Origin: Liolophura sinensis
Lineage: Eukaryota; Mollusca; Polyplacophora; Chitonida; Chitonidae
Length of the DNA stretch: 55,732 nt
Direction of reading: 5' to 3'
NCBI RefSeq assembly: GCF_032854445.1
Contig: NW_027018215.1
Location: 1-55,732 of the forward strand
Both the position numbers and the translations under genes were made by a program. Shown here piece after piece: positions 40,763 to 52,863 of the stretch (the first letter of the stretch is position 1; the number at the start of each line of letters is the position of its first letter). The notes beneath the pieces were generated by a model, which was not told the DNA's origin, ran no database searches, and was given only the letters and a program-made list of their open reading frames with translations.

Positions 40763-42413
40763 ATGATGTCAAGATCACGTGCCCAGCAACGGCTCTTACT
40801 CCATGGAAACCAAGGAAATTTGCAATTTTTCAACAGCTGGAGATGCCTGGCCCAATTGCGCATCCTTTGGCACCTTATTGATGTGGGTCAGTGTTCAATT
40901 GTACTTTTTACAGCGGATTGTATCAAGTACCTTGTGTTTTTTTTATGTACAAATGGTGTGGTTTTTCTACATGTAGATAAAGACATTGAGTTTGTCTTCG
41001 ACTTAGAAGTAAGACATTTGCTGGGTGAGTTAAATGGGCTTGGCCCAAAGATTTGACGTCGTCTGGGCTACCGAAGGGCACATAACTTATAATGAAAAAT
41101 TGAATATAGTAATGACCAGTCGCGATTGTACATAGCTAATGTACCCGATCTCAATAAGCAAAAAGACCAGGCAAAAATCCAAAAGTAGAAAAACTGTTCC
41201 AATGCTGCTGGTAAGAGGCTAATCCGACGTATTTTGTGACGAGAAATCGAATGGTGCAAACCGCGTTGCTCTCCGACCAATACTTTTGGCTGTAGCCACA
41301 AGTGAATAATCAATGATGTCAAGATCACGTGCCCAGCAACGGCTCTTACTCCATGGAAACCAAGGAAATTTGCAATTTTTCAACAGCTGGAGATGCCTGG
41401 CCCAATTGCGCATCCTTTGGCACCTTATTGATGTGGGTCAGTGTTCAATTGTACTTTTTACAGCGGATTGTATCAAGTACCTTGTGTTTTTTTTATATAC
41501 AAATGGTGTGGTTTTTCTACATGTAGATAAAGACATTGAGTTTGTCTTCGACTTAGAAGTAAGAGATTTGCTGGGTGAGTTAAATGGGCTTGGCCCAAAG
41601 ATTTGACGTCGTCTGGGCTACCGAAGGGCACATAACTTATAATGAAAAGTTGAATATAGTAATGAGCAGTCGCGATTGTACATAGTTAATGTAGCCGATT
41701 TCAATTAGCAAAAAGACCAGGCAAAAATCCAAAAGTAGAAAAACTGTTCCAATGCTGCTGGTAAGAGGTTAATCCGACGTATTTTGTGACGAGAAATCGA
41801 ATGGTGCAAACCGCGTTGCTCTCCGAATCAATACTTTTGGCTGTAGCCACAAATGAATAATCAATGATGTCAAGATCACGTGCCCAGCAACGGCTCTTAC
41901 TCCATGAAAACCAAGGAAATTTGCAATTTTTCAACAGCTGGAGATGCCTGGCCCAATTGCGCATCTTTTGGCACCTTATTGATGTGGGTCAGTGTTCAAT
42001 TGTACTTTTTACAGCGGATTGTATCAAGTACCTTGTGTTTTTTTTATATACAAATGGTGTGGTTTTTCTACATGTAGATAAAGACATTGAGTTTGTCTTC
42101 GACTTAGAAGTAAGACATTTGCTGGGTGAGTTAAATGGGCTTGGCCCAAAGATTTGACGTCGTCTGGGCTACCGAAGGGCACATAACTTATAATGAAATG
42201 TTGAATATAGTAATGACCAGTCGCGATTGTACATAGTTAATGTAGCCGATTTCAATTAGCAAAATGACCAGGCAAAGATCCAAAAGTGGAAAAACTGTTC
42301 CAATGCTGCTGGTAAGAGGCTAATCCGACGTATTTTGTGACGAGAAATCGAATGGTGCAAACCGCGTTGCTCTCCGACCAATACTTTTGGCTGTAGCCAC
42401 AAATGAATAATCA
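40763..42413 (+). repeat. 1.65-kb trimer higher-order repeat, copy 1 (Z-K-L/Y)
   Basis: Starts: 40763 Z variant with TATGTAC, 41313 K, 41864 L-left/Y-right hybrid. Length is 1651 bp, the extra base coming from CCGAATCAA before the L unit. TATGTAC occurs only here and at 42414. Confidence 0.8.
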
Positions 42414-44064
42414 ATGATGTCAAGATCACGTGCCCAGCAACGGCTCTTACTCCATGGAAACCAAGGAAATTTGCAATTTTTCAACAGCTGGAGATGCCTG
42501 GCCCAATTGCGCATCCTTTGGCACCTTATTGATGTGGGTCAGTGTTCAATTGTACTTTTTACAGCGGATTGTATCAAGTACCTTGTGTTTTTTTTATGTA
42601 CAAATGGTGTGGTTTTTCTACATGTAGATAAAGACATTGAGTTTGTCTTCGACTTAGAAGTAAGACATTTGCTGGGTGAGTTAAATGGGCTTGGCGCAAA
42701 GATTTGACGTCGTCTGGGCTACCGAAGGGCACATAACTTATAATGAAAAATTGAATATAGTAATGACCAGTCGCGATTGTACATAGCTAATGTACCCGAT
42801 CTCAATAAGCAAAAAGACCAGGCAAAAATCCAAAAGTAGAAAAACTGTTCCAATGCTGCTGGTAAGAGGCTAATCCGACGTATTTTGTGACGAGAAATCG
42901 AATGGTGCAAACCGCGTTGCTCTCCGACCAATACTTTTGGCTGTAGCCACAAGTGAATAATCAATGATGTCAAGATCACGTGCCCAGCAACGGCTCTTAC
43001 TCCATGGAAACCAAGGAAATTTGCAATTTTTCAACAGCTCGAGATGCCTGGCCCAATTGCGCATCCTTTGGCACCTTATTGATGTGGGTCAGTGTTCAAT
43101 TGTACTTTTTACAGCGGATTGTATCAAGTACCTTGTGTTTTTTTTATATACAAATGGTGTGGTTTTTCTACATGTAGATAAAGACATTGAGTTTGTCTTC
43201 GACTTAGAAGTAAGAGATTTGCTGGGTGAGTTAAATGGGCTTGGCCCAAAGATTTGACGTCGTCTGGGCTACCGAAGGGCACATAACTTATAATGAAAAG
43301 TTGAATATAGTAATGAGCAGTCGCGATTGTACATAGTTAATGTAGCCGATTTCAATTAGCAAAAAGACCAGGCAAAAATCCAAAAGTAGAAAAACTGTTC
43401 CAATGCTGCTGGTAAGAGGTTAATCCGACGTATTTTGTGACGAGAAATCGAATGGTGCAAACCGCGTTGCTCTCCGAATCAATACTTTTGGCTGTAGCCA
43501 CAAATGAATAATCAATGATGTCAAGATCACGTGCCCAGCAACGGCTCTTACTCCATGAAAACCAAGGAAATTTGCAATTTTTCAACAGCTGGAGATGCCT
43601 GGCCCAATTGCGCATCTTTTGGCACCTTATTGATGTGGGTCAGTGTTCAATTGTACTTTTTACAGCGGATTGTATCAAGTACCTTGTGTTTTTTTTATAT
43701 ACAAATGGTGTGGTTTTTCTACATGTAGATAAAGACATTGAGTTTGTCTTCGACTTAGAAGTAAGACATTTGCTGGGTGAGTTAAATGGGCTTGGCCCAA
43801 AGATTTGACGTCGTCTGGGCCACCGAAGGGCACCTAACTTATAATGAAATGTTGAATATAGTAATGACCATTCGCGATTCTACATAGTTAATGTAGCCGA
43901 TTTAAATTAGCAAAATGACCAGACAAAAATCCAAAAGTGGAAAAACTGTTCCAATGCTGCTGGTAAGAGGCTAATCCGACGTATTTTGTGACGAGAAATC
44001 GAATGGTGCAAACCGCGTTGCTCTCCGACCAATACTTTTGGCTGTAGCCACAAATGAATAATCA
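42414..44064 (+). repeat. 1.65-kb trimer higher-order repeat, copy 2 (Z-K-L)
   Basis: Starts: 42414 Z with TATGTAC and private GGCGCAAAG, 42964 K with private CAGCTCGAG, 43515 L. Length is 1651 bp, as in copy 1. Here L is complete (CCACCG, CACCTAAC, AGACAAAA) instead of fused to a Y right half. Confidence 0.8.
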
Positions 44065-45337
44065 ATGATGTCAAGATCACGTGCCCAGCAACGGCTCTTA
44101 CTCCATGGAAACCAAGGAAATTTGCAATTTTTCAACAGCTGGAGATGCCTGGCCCAATTGCGCATCCTTTGGCACCTTATTGATGTGGGTCAGTGTTCAA
44201 TTGTACTTTTTACAGCGGATTGTATCAAGTACCTTGTGTTTTTTTTATATACAAATGGTGTGGTTTTTCTACATGTAGATAAAGACATTGAGTTTGTCTT
44301 CGACTTAGAAGTAAGACATTTGCTGGGTGAGTTAAATGGGCTTGGCCCAAAGATTTGACGTCGTCTGGGCCACCGAAGGGCACCTAACTTATAATGAAAT
44401 GTTGAATATAGTAATGACCAGTCGCGATTGTACATAGTTAATGTAGCCGATTTCAATTAGCAAAAAGACCAGGCAAAAATCCAAAAGTAGAAAAACTGTT
44501 CCAATGCTGCTGGTAAGAGGCTAATCCGACGTATTTTGTGACGAGAAATCGAATGGTGCAAACCGCGTTGCTCTCCGACCAATACTTTTGGCTGTAGCCA
44601 CAAATGAATAATCAATGATGTCAAGATCACGTGCCCAGCAACGGCTCTTACTCCATGGAAACCAAGGAAATTTGCAATTTTTCAACAGCTGGAGATGCCT
44701 GGCCCAATTGCGCATCCTTTGGCACCTTATTGATGTGGGTCAGTGTTCAATTGTACTTTTTACAGCGGATTGTATCAAGTACCTTGTGTTTTTTTATATA
44801 CAAATGGTGTGGTTTTTCTACATGTAGATAAAGACATTGAGATTGTCTTCGACTTAGAAGTAAGACATTTGTTGGGTGAGTTAAATGGGCTTGGCCCAAA
44901 GATTTGACGTCGTCTGGGCTACCGAAGGGCACATAACTTATAATGAAAAGTTGAATATAGTAATGACCAGTCGCGATTGTACATAGTTAATGCAGCCGAT
45001 TTCAATTAGCAAAAAGACCAGGCAAAAATCCAAAAGTGGAAAAACTGTTCCAATGCTGCTGGTAAGAGGCTAATCCGACGTATTTTGTGACGAGAAATCG
45101 AATGGTGCAAACCGCGTTGCTCTCCGACCAATACTTTTGGCTGTAGCCACAAATGAATAATCAATGATGTCAAGATCACGTGCCCAGCAACGGCTCTTAC
45201 TCCATGGAAACCAAGGAAATTTGCAATTTTTCAACAGCTGGAGATGCCTGGCCCAATTGCGCATCCTTTGGCACCTTATTGATGTGGGTCAGTGTTCAAT
45301 TGTACTTTTTACAGCGGATTGTATCAAGTACCTTGTG

Positions 45338-45351
45338 TTTTTTTTATATAC
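45338..45351 (+). repeat. T-tract plus TATATAC, the length-variable site of the monomer
   Basis: Shown for the reference monomer and present in every copy. The run is T8 in most units but varies from T7 (units at 3360, 6658, 9415, 9964, 24266, 44615, 52314) to T9 (3906, 13814, 21515, 28115, 53414) and T12 (8308). It accounts for many of the 549- and 551-bp monomers. It looks like a slippage-prone homopolymer; TATATAC resembles a TATA element, but nothing else supports a promoter. Confidence 0.8.
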
Positions 45352-45366
45352 AAATGGTGTGGTTTT

Positions 45367-45378
45367 TCTACATGTAGA
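45367..45378. other. 12-bp perfect palindrome TCTACATGTAGA
   Basis: Shown for the reference monomer. It reads identically on both strands and is kept in nearly all copies. R-type units lose one T just upstream of it, and the unit at 53414 breaks it (ACATTTAGAT). Conservation may reflect array homogenisation rather than function. A binding site for a dimeric protein is possible but unproven. Confidence 0.7.
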
Positions 45379-45713
45379 TAAAGACATTGAGTTTGTCTTC
45401 GACTTAGAAGTAAGACATTTGTTGGGTGAGTTAAATGGGCTTGGCCCAAAGATTTGACGTCGTCTGGGCTACCGAAGGGCACATAACTTATAATGAAAAG
45501 TTGAATATAGTAATGACCAGTCGCGATTGTACATAGTTAATGTAGCCGATTTCAATTAGCAAAAAGACCAGGCAAAAATCCAAAAGTGGAAAAACTGTTC
45601 CAATGCTGCTGGTAAGAGGCTAATCCGACGTATTTTGTGACGAGAAATCGAATGGTGCAAACCGCGTTGCTCTCCGACCAATACTTTTGGCTGTAGCCAC
45701 AAATGAATAATCA

Positions 45714-48463
45714 ATGATGTCAAGATCACGTGCCCAGCAACGGCTCTTACTCCATGGAAACCAAGGAAATTTGCAATTTTTCAACAGCCGGAGATGCCTG
45801 GCCCAATTGCGCATCCTTTGGCACCTTATTGATGTGGGTCAGTGTTCAATTGTACTTTTTACAGCGGATTGTATCAAGTACCTTTTGTTTTTTTTATATA
45901 CAAATGGTGTGGTTTTTCTACATGTAGATAAAGACATTGAGTTTGTCTTCGACTTAGAAGTAAGACATTTGTTGGGTGAGTTAAATGGGCTTGGCCCAAA
46001 GATTTGACGTCGTCTGGGCTACCGAAGGGCACATAACTTATAATGAAAAGTTGAATATAGTAATGACCAGTCGCGATTGTACATAGTTAATGCAGCCGAT
46101 TTCAATTATCAAAAAGACCAGGCAAAAATCCAAAAGTGGAAAAACTGTTCCAATGCTGCTGGTAAGAGGCTAATCCGACGTATTTTGTGACGAGAAATCG
46201 AATGGTGCAAACCGCGTTGCTCTCCGACCAATACTTTTGGCTGTAGCCACAAATGAATAATCAATGATGTCAAGATCACGTGCCCAGCAACGGCTCTTAC
46301 TCCATGGAAACCAAGGAAATTTGCAATTTTTCAACAGCTGGAGATGCCTGGCCCAATTGCGCATCCTTTGGCACCTTATTGATGTGGGTCAGTGTTCAAT
46401 TGTACTTTTTACAGCGGATTGTATCAAGTACCTTTTGTTTTTTTTACATACAAATGGTGTGGTTTTTCTACATGTAGATAAAGACATTGAGTGTGTCTTC
46501 GACTTAGAAGTAAGACATTTGTTGGGTGAGTTAAATGGGCTTGGCCCAAAGATTTGACGTCGTCTGGGCTACCGAAGGGCACATAACTTATAATGAAATG
46601 TTGAATATAGTAATGACCAGTCGCGATTGTACATAGTTAATGTAGCCGATTTCAATTAGCAAAAAGACCAGGCAAAAATCCAAAAGTGGAAAAACTGTTC
46701 CAATGCTGCTGGTAAGAGGCTAATCCGACGTATTTTGTGACGAGAAATCGAATGGTGCAAACCGCGTTGCTCTCCGACCAATACTTTTGGCTGTAGCCAC
46801 AAATGAATAATCAATGATGTCAAGATCACGTGCCCAGCAACGGCTCTTACTCCATGGAAACCATAGAAATTTGCAATTTTTCAACAGCTGGAGATGCCTG
46901 GCCCAATTGCGCATCCTTTGGCACCTTATTGATGTGGGTCAGTGTTCAATTGTACTTTTTACAGCGGGTTGTATCAAGTACCTTGTGTTTTTTTTATATA
47001 CAAATGGTGTGGTTTTTCTACATGTAGATAAAGACATTGAGTTTGTCTTCGACTTAGAAGTAAGACATTTGCTGGGTGAGTTAAATGGGCTTGGCCCAAA
47101 GATTTGACGTCGTCTGGGCTACCGAAGGGCACATAACTTATAATGAAATGTTGAATATAGTAATGACCAGTCGCGATTGTACATAGTTAATGTAGCCGAT
47201 TTCAATTAGCAAAAGGACCAGGCAAAAATCCAAAAGTGGAAAAACTGTTCCAATGCTGCTGGTAAGAGGCTAATCCGACGTATTTTGTGACGAGAAATCG
47301 AATGGTGCAAACCGCGTTGCTCTCCGACCAATACTTTTGGCTGTAGCCACAAATGAATAATCAATGATGTCAAGATCACGTGCCCAGCAACGGCTCTTAC
47401 TCCATGGAAACCAAGGAAATTTGCAATTTTTCAACAGCTGGAGATGCCTGGCCCAATTGCGCATCCTTTGGCACCTTATTGATGTGGGTCAGTGTTCAAT
47501 TGTACTTTTTACAGCGGGTTGTATCAAGTACCTTGTGTTTTTTTTATATACAAATGGTGTGGTTTTTCTACATGTAGATAAAGACATTGAGTTTGTCTTC
47601 GACTTAGAAGTAAGACATTTGCTGGGTGAGTTAAATGGGCTTGGCCCAAAGATTTGACGTCGTCTGGGCTACCGAAGGGCACATAACTTATAATGAAAAG
47701 TTAAATATAGTAATGACCAGTCGCGATTGTACATAGTTAATGCAGCCGATTTCAATTATCAAAAAGACCAGGCAAAAATCCAAAAGTGGAAAAACTGTTC
47801 CAATGCTGCTGGTAAGAGGCTAATCCGACGTATTTTGTGACGAGAAATCGAATGGTGCAAACCGCGTTGCTCTCCGACCAATACTTTTGGCTGTAGCCAC
47901 AAATGAATAATCAATGATGTCAAGATCACGTGCCCAGCAACGGCTCTTACTCCATGGAAACCAAGGAAATTTGCAATTTTTCAACAGCTGGAGATGCCTG
48001 GCCCAATTGCGCATCCTTTGGCACCTTATTGATGTGGGTCAGTGTTCAATTGTACTTTTTACAGCGGATTGTATCAAGTACCTTGTGTTTTTTTTATATA
48101 CAAATGGTGTGGTTTTTCTACATGTAGATAAAGACATTGAGTTTGTCTTCGACTTAGAAGTAAGACATTTGCCGGGTGAGTTAAATGGGCTGGGCCCAAA
48201 GATTTGACGTCGTCTGGGCTACCGAAGGGCACATAACTTATAATGAAAAGTTGAATATAGTAATGACCAGTCGCGATTGTACATAGTTAATGTAGCCGAT
48301 TTCAATTCGCAAAAAGACCAGGCAAAAATCCAAAAGTAGAAAAACTGTTCCAATGCTGCTGGTAAGAGGCTAATCCGACGTATTTTGTGACGAGAAATCG
48401 AATGGTGCAAACCGCGTTGCTCTCCGACCAATACTTTTGGCTGTAGCCACAAATGAATAATCA
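45714..48463 (+). repeat. Block B-C-D-F/E-W (5 monomers)
   Basis: Starts: 45714 B, 46264 C, 46814 D, 47364 F-left/E-right with private GTTAAATATAG, 47914 W. The first three match the hexamer order. It then moves to W and R, as the ancestor of the hybrid at 33065 would have done. Confidence 0.78.
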
Positions 48464-51213
48464 ATGATGTCAAGATCACGTGCCCAGCAACGGCTCTTAC
48501 TCCATGGAAACCAAGGAAATTTGCAATTTTTCAACAGCTGGAGATGCCTGGCCCAATTGCGCATCCTTTGGCACCTTATTGATGTGGGTCAGTGTTCAAT
48601 TGTACTTTTTACAGCGGGTTGTATCAAGTACCTTGTGTTTTTTTTATATACAAATGGTGTGGTTTTCTACATGTAGATAAAGACATTGAGTTTGTCTTCG
48701 ACTTAGAAGTAAGACATTTGTTGGGTGAGTTAAATGGGCTTGGCCCAAAGATTTGACGTCGTCTGGGCTACCGAAGGGCACATAACTTATAATGAAATGT
48801 TGAATATAGTAATGACCAGTCGCGATTGTACATAGTTAATGTAGCCGATTTAAATTGGCAAAAGGACCAGGCAAAAATCCAAAAGTGGAAAAACTGTTCC
48901 AATGCTGCTGGTAAGAGGCTAATCCGACGTATTTTGTGACGAGAAATCGAATGGTGCAAACCGCGTTGCTCTCCGACCAATACTTTTGGCTGTAGCCACA
49001 AATGAATAATCAATGATGTCAAGATCACGTGCCCAGCAACGGCTCTTACTCCATGGAAACCAAGGAAATTTGCAATTTTTCAACAGCTGGAGATGCCTGG
49101 CCCAATTGCGCATCCTTTGGCACCTTATTGATTTGGGTCAGTGTTCAATTGTACTTTTTACAGCGGATTGTATCAAGTACCTTGTGTTTTTTTTATATAC
49201 AAATGGTGTGGTTTTTCTACATGTAGATAAAGACATTGAGTTTGTCTTCGACTTAGAAGTAAGACATTTGTTGGGTGAGTTAAATGGGCTTGGCCCAAAG
49301 ATTTGACGTCGTCTGGGCTACCGAAGGGCACATAACTTATAATGAAAAGTTGAATATAGTAATGACCAGTCGCGATTGTACATAGTTAATGTAGCCGATT
49401 TCAATTAGCAAAAAGACCAGGCAAAAATCCAAAAGTGGAAAAACTGTTCCAATGCTGCTGGTAAGAGGCTAATCCGACGTATTTTGTGACGAGAAATCGA
49501 ATGGTGCAAACCGCGTTGCTCTCCGACCAATACTTTTGGCTGTAGCCACAAGTGAATAATCAATGATGTTAAGATCACGTGCCCAGCAACAGCTCTTACT
49601 CCATGGAAACCAAGGAAATTTGCAATTTTTCAACAGCTGGAGATGCCTGGCCCAATTGCGCATCCTTTGGCACCTTATTGATGTGGGTCAGTGTTCAATT
49701 GTACTTTTTACAGCGGATTGTATCAAGTACCTTGTGTTTTTTTTATATACAAATGGTGTGGTTTTTCTACATGTAGATAAAGACATTGAGTTTGTCTTCG
49801 ACTTAGAAGTAAGACATTTGCTGGGTGAGTTAAATGGGCTTGGCCCAAAGATTTGACGTCGTCTGGGCTACCGAAGGGCACATAACTTATAATGAAATGT
49901 TGAATATAGTAATGACCAGTCGCGATTGTACATAGTTAATGTAGCCGATTTCAATTAGCAAAATGACCAGGCAAAGATCCAAAAGTGGAAAAACTGTTCC
50001 AATGCTGCTGGTAAGAGGCTAATCCGACGTATTTTGTGACGAGAAATCGAATGGTGCAAACCGCGTTGCTCTCCGACCAATACTTTTGGCTGTAGCCACA
50101 AATGAATAATCAATGATGTCAAGATCACGTGCCCAGCAACGGCTCTTACTCCATGGAAACCAAGGAAATTTGCAATTTTTCAACAGCTGGAGATGCCTGG
50201 CCCAATTGCGCATCCTTTGGCACCTTATTGATGTGGGTCAGTGTTCAATTGTACTTTTTACAGCGGATTGTATCAAGTACCTTGTGTTTTTTTTATATAC
50301 AAATCGTGTGGTTTTTCTACATGTAGATAAAGACATTGAGTTTGTCTTCGACTTAGAAGTAAGACATTTGCTGGGTGAGTTAAATGGGCTTGGCCCAAAG
50401 ATTTGACGTCGTCTGGGCTACCGAAGGGCACATAACTTATAATGAAAAATTGAATATAGTAATGACCAGTCGCGATTGTACATAGCTAATGTACCCGATC
50501 TCAATAAGCAAAAAGACCAGGCAAAAATCCAAAAGTAGAAAAACTGTTCCAATGCTGCTGGTAAGAGGCTAATCCGACGTATTTTGTGACGAGAAATCGA
50601 ATGGTGCAAACCGCGTTGCTCTCCGACCAATACTTTTGGCTGTAGCCACAAGTGAATAATCAATGATGTCAAGATCACGTGCCCAGCAACGGCTCTTACT
50701 CCATGGAAACCAAGGAAATTTGCAATTTTTCAACAGCTGGAGATGCCTGGCCCAATTGCGCATCCTTTGGCACCTTATTGATGTGGGTCAGTGTTCAATT
50801 GTACTTTTTACAGCGGATTGTATCAAGTACCTTGTGTTTTTTTTATATACAAATGGTGTGGTTTTTCTACATGTAGATAAAGACATTGAGTTTGTCTTCG
50901 ACTTAGAAGTAAGAGATTTGCTGGGTGAGTTAAATGGGCTTGGCCCAAAGATTTGACGTCGTCTGGGCTACCGAAGGGCACATAACTTATAATGAAAAGT
51001 TGAATATAGTAATGAGCAGTCGCGATTGTACATAGTTAATGTAGCCGATTTCAATTAGCAAAAAGACCAGGCAAAAATCCAAAAGTAGAAAAACTGTTCC
51101 AATGCTGCTGGTAAGAGGTTAATCCGACGTATTTTGTGACGAGAAATCGAATGGTGCAAACCGCGTTGCTCTCCGAATCAATACTTTTGGCTGTAGCCAC
51201 AAATGAATAATCA
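48464..51213 (+). repeat. 2.75-kb pentamer higher-order repeat, copy 3 (R-X-Y-Z-K)
   Basis: Starts: 48464 R, 49013 X, 49563 Y, 50113 Z with private AAATCGTG, 50663 K. It lies 11.55 kb (21 monomers) to the right of copy 2 and has the same order. Y here has the ordinary CCAAGG, so the CGAAGG at 38011 is specific to the 35-39 kb copies. Confidence 0.82.
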
Positions 51214-52863
51214 ATGATGTCAAGATCACGTGCCCAGCAACGGCTCTTACTCCATGAAAACCAAGGAAATTTGCAATTTTTCAACAGCTGGAGATGCCTG
51301 GCCCAATTGCGCATCTTTTGGCACCTTATTGATGTGGGTCAGTGTTCAATTGTACTTTTTACAGCGGATTGTATCAAGTACCTTGTGTTTTTTTTATATA
51401 CAAATGGTGTGGTTTTTCTACATGTAGATAAAGACATTGAGTTTGTCTTCGACTTAGAAGTAAGACATTTGCTGGGTGAGTTAAATGGGCTTGGCCCAAA
51501 GATTTGACGTCGTCTGGGCCACCGAAGGGCACCTAACTTATAATGAAATGTTGAATATAGTAATGACCAGTCGCGATTGTACATAGTTAATGTAGCCGAT
51601 TTAAATTAGCAAAATGACCAGACAAAAATCCAAAAGTGGAAAAACTGTTCCAATGCTGCTGGTAAGAGGCTAATCCGACGTATTTTGTGACGAGAAATCG
51701 AATGGTGCAAACCGCGTTGCTCTCCGACCAATACTTTTGGCTGTAGCCACAAATGAATAATCAATGATGTCAAGATCACGTGCCCAGCAACGGCTCTTAC
51801 TCCATGGAAACCAAGGAAATTTGCAATTTTTCAACAGCTGGAGATGCCTGGCCCAATTGCGCATCCTTTGGCACCTTATTGATGTGGGTCAGTGTTCAAT
51901 TGTACTTTTTACAGCGGATTGTATCAAGTACCTTGTGTTTTTTTTATATACAAATGGTGTGGTTTTTCTACATGTAGATAAAGACATTGAGTTTGTCTTC
52001 GACTTAGAAGTAAGACATTTGCTGGGTGAGTTAAATGGGCTTGGCCCAAAGATTTGACGTCGTCTGGGCCACCGAAGGGCACCTAACTTATAATGAAATG
52101 TTGAATATAGTAATGACCAGTCGCGATTGTACATAGTTAATGTAGCCGATTTCAATTAGCAAAAAGACCAGGCAAAAATCCAAAAGTAGAAAAACTGTTC
52201 CAATGCTGCTGGTAAGAGGCTAATCCGACGTATTTTGTGACGAGAAATCGAATGGTGCAAACCGCGTTGCTCTCCGACCAATACTTTTGGCTGTAGCCAC
52301 AAATGAATAATCAATGATGTCAAGATCACGTGCCCAGCAACGGCTCTTACTCCATGGAAACCAAGGAAATTTGCAATTTTTTCAACAGCTGGAGATGCCT
52401 GGCCCAATTGCGCATCCTTTGGCACCTTATTGATGTGGGTCAGTGTTCAATTGTACTTTTTACAGCGGATTGTATCAAGTACCTTGTGTTTTTTTATATA
52501 CAAATGGTGTGGTTTTTCTACATGTAGATAAAGACATTGAGATTGTCTTCGACTTAGAAGTAAGACATTTGTTGGGTGAGTTAAATGGGCTTGGCCCAAA
52601 GATTTGACGTCGTCTGGGCTACCGAAGGGCACATAACTTATAATGAAAAGTTGAATATAGTAATGACCAGTCGCGATTGTACATAGTTAATGCAGCCGAT
52701 TTCAATTAGCAAAAAGACCAGGCAAAAATCCAAAAGTGGAAAAACTGTTCCAATGCTGCTGGTAAGAGGCTAATCCGACGTATTTTGTGACGAGAAATCG
52801 AATGGTGCAAACCGCGTTGCTCTCCGACCAATACTTTTGGCTGTAGCCACAAATAAATAATCA
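51214..52863 (+). repeat. Block L-M-N (3 monomers)
   Basis: Starts: 51214 L, 51764 M, 52314 N. Together with the K unit at 50663 this is the second copy of the K-L-M-N tetramer at 42964. The N copy here has one extra T in its ATTTTTTCAAC run, shared only with the unit at 2259. Confidence 0.78.

Larger units (their letters stand above)
44065..45713 (+). repeat. Block M-N-consensus (3 monomers)
   Basis: Starts: 44065 M (CCACCG, CACCTAAC, AGTAGAA), 44615 N (T7, GAGATTG), 45164 consensus-like. With the preceding K and L units, K-L-M-N (42964-45163) recurs at 50663-52863. Confidence 0.78.
45164..45713 (+). repeat. Reference monomer (consensus-like, 550 bp) with landmarks
   Basis: This copy carries almost no type-specific variant, so it serves as a map of the unit. 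Landmarks: CACGTG at 45177-45182, CCATGG at 45202-45207, CAGCTG at 45235-45240, an inverted pair GTACTT/AAGTAC at 45302-45307 and 45326-45331, a T8 tract at 45338-45345 running into TATATAC, a 12-bp perfect palindrome at 45367-45378, GACGTC at 45456-45461, and GGTAAGAGG at 45611-45619. Hand counts give about 41% GC and about 18 CpG. I find no internal sub-repeat, so the unit is not an obvious multimer of a shorter ancestor. Length is close to three nucleosome spacings, which is an inference only. Confidence 0.85.

Noticed and set aside
45409-45425. CENP-B box
   Set aside because: TTCGACTTA fits the first half of the consensus, but the CGGG half is absent, and no other match was found in the monomer.
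45600-45640. Spliced-leader RNA gene, suggested by GGTAAGAGG followed by GTATTTTGTG
   Set aside because: A donor-like site and a weak Sm-like run occur by chance often. The upstream sequence matches no leader exon I know and no promoter or 3' structure supports it.
45610-45655. Pol III A/B boxes (TGGTAAGAGG and AAATCGAATGG)
   Set aside because: The A-like element is one base short, only six core bases of the B box match, spacing is about 35 bp, and no tRNA-like fold is evident.
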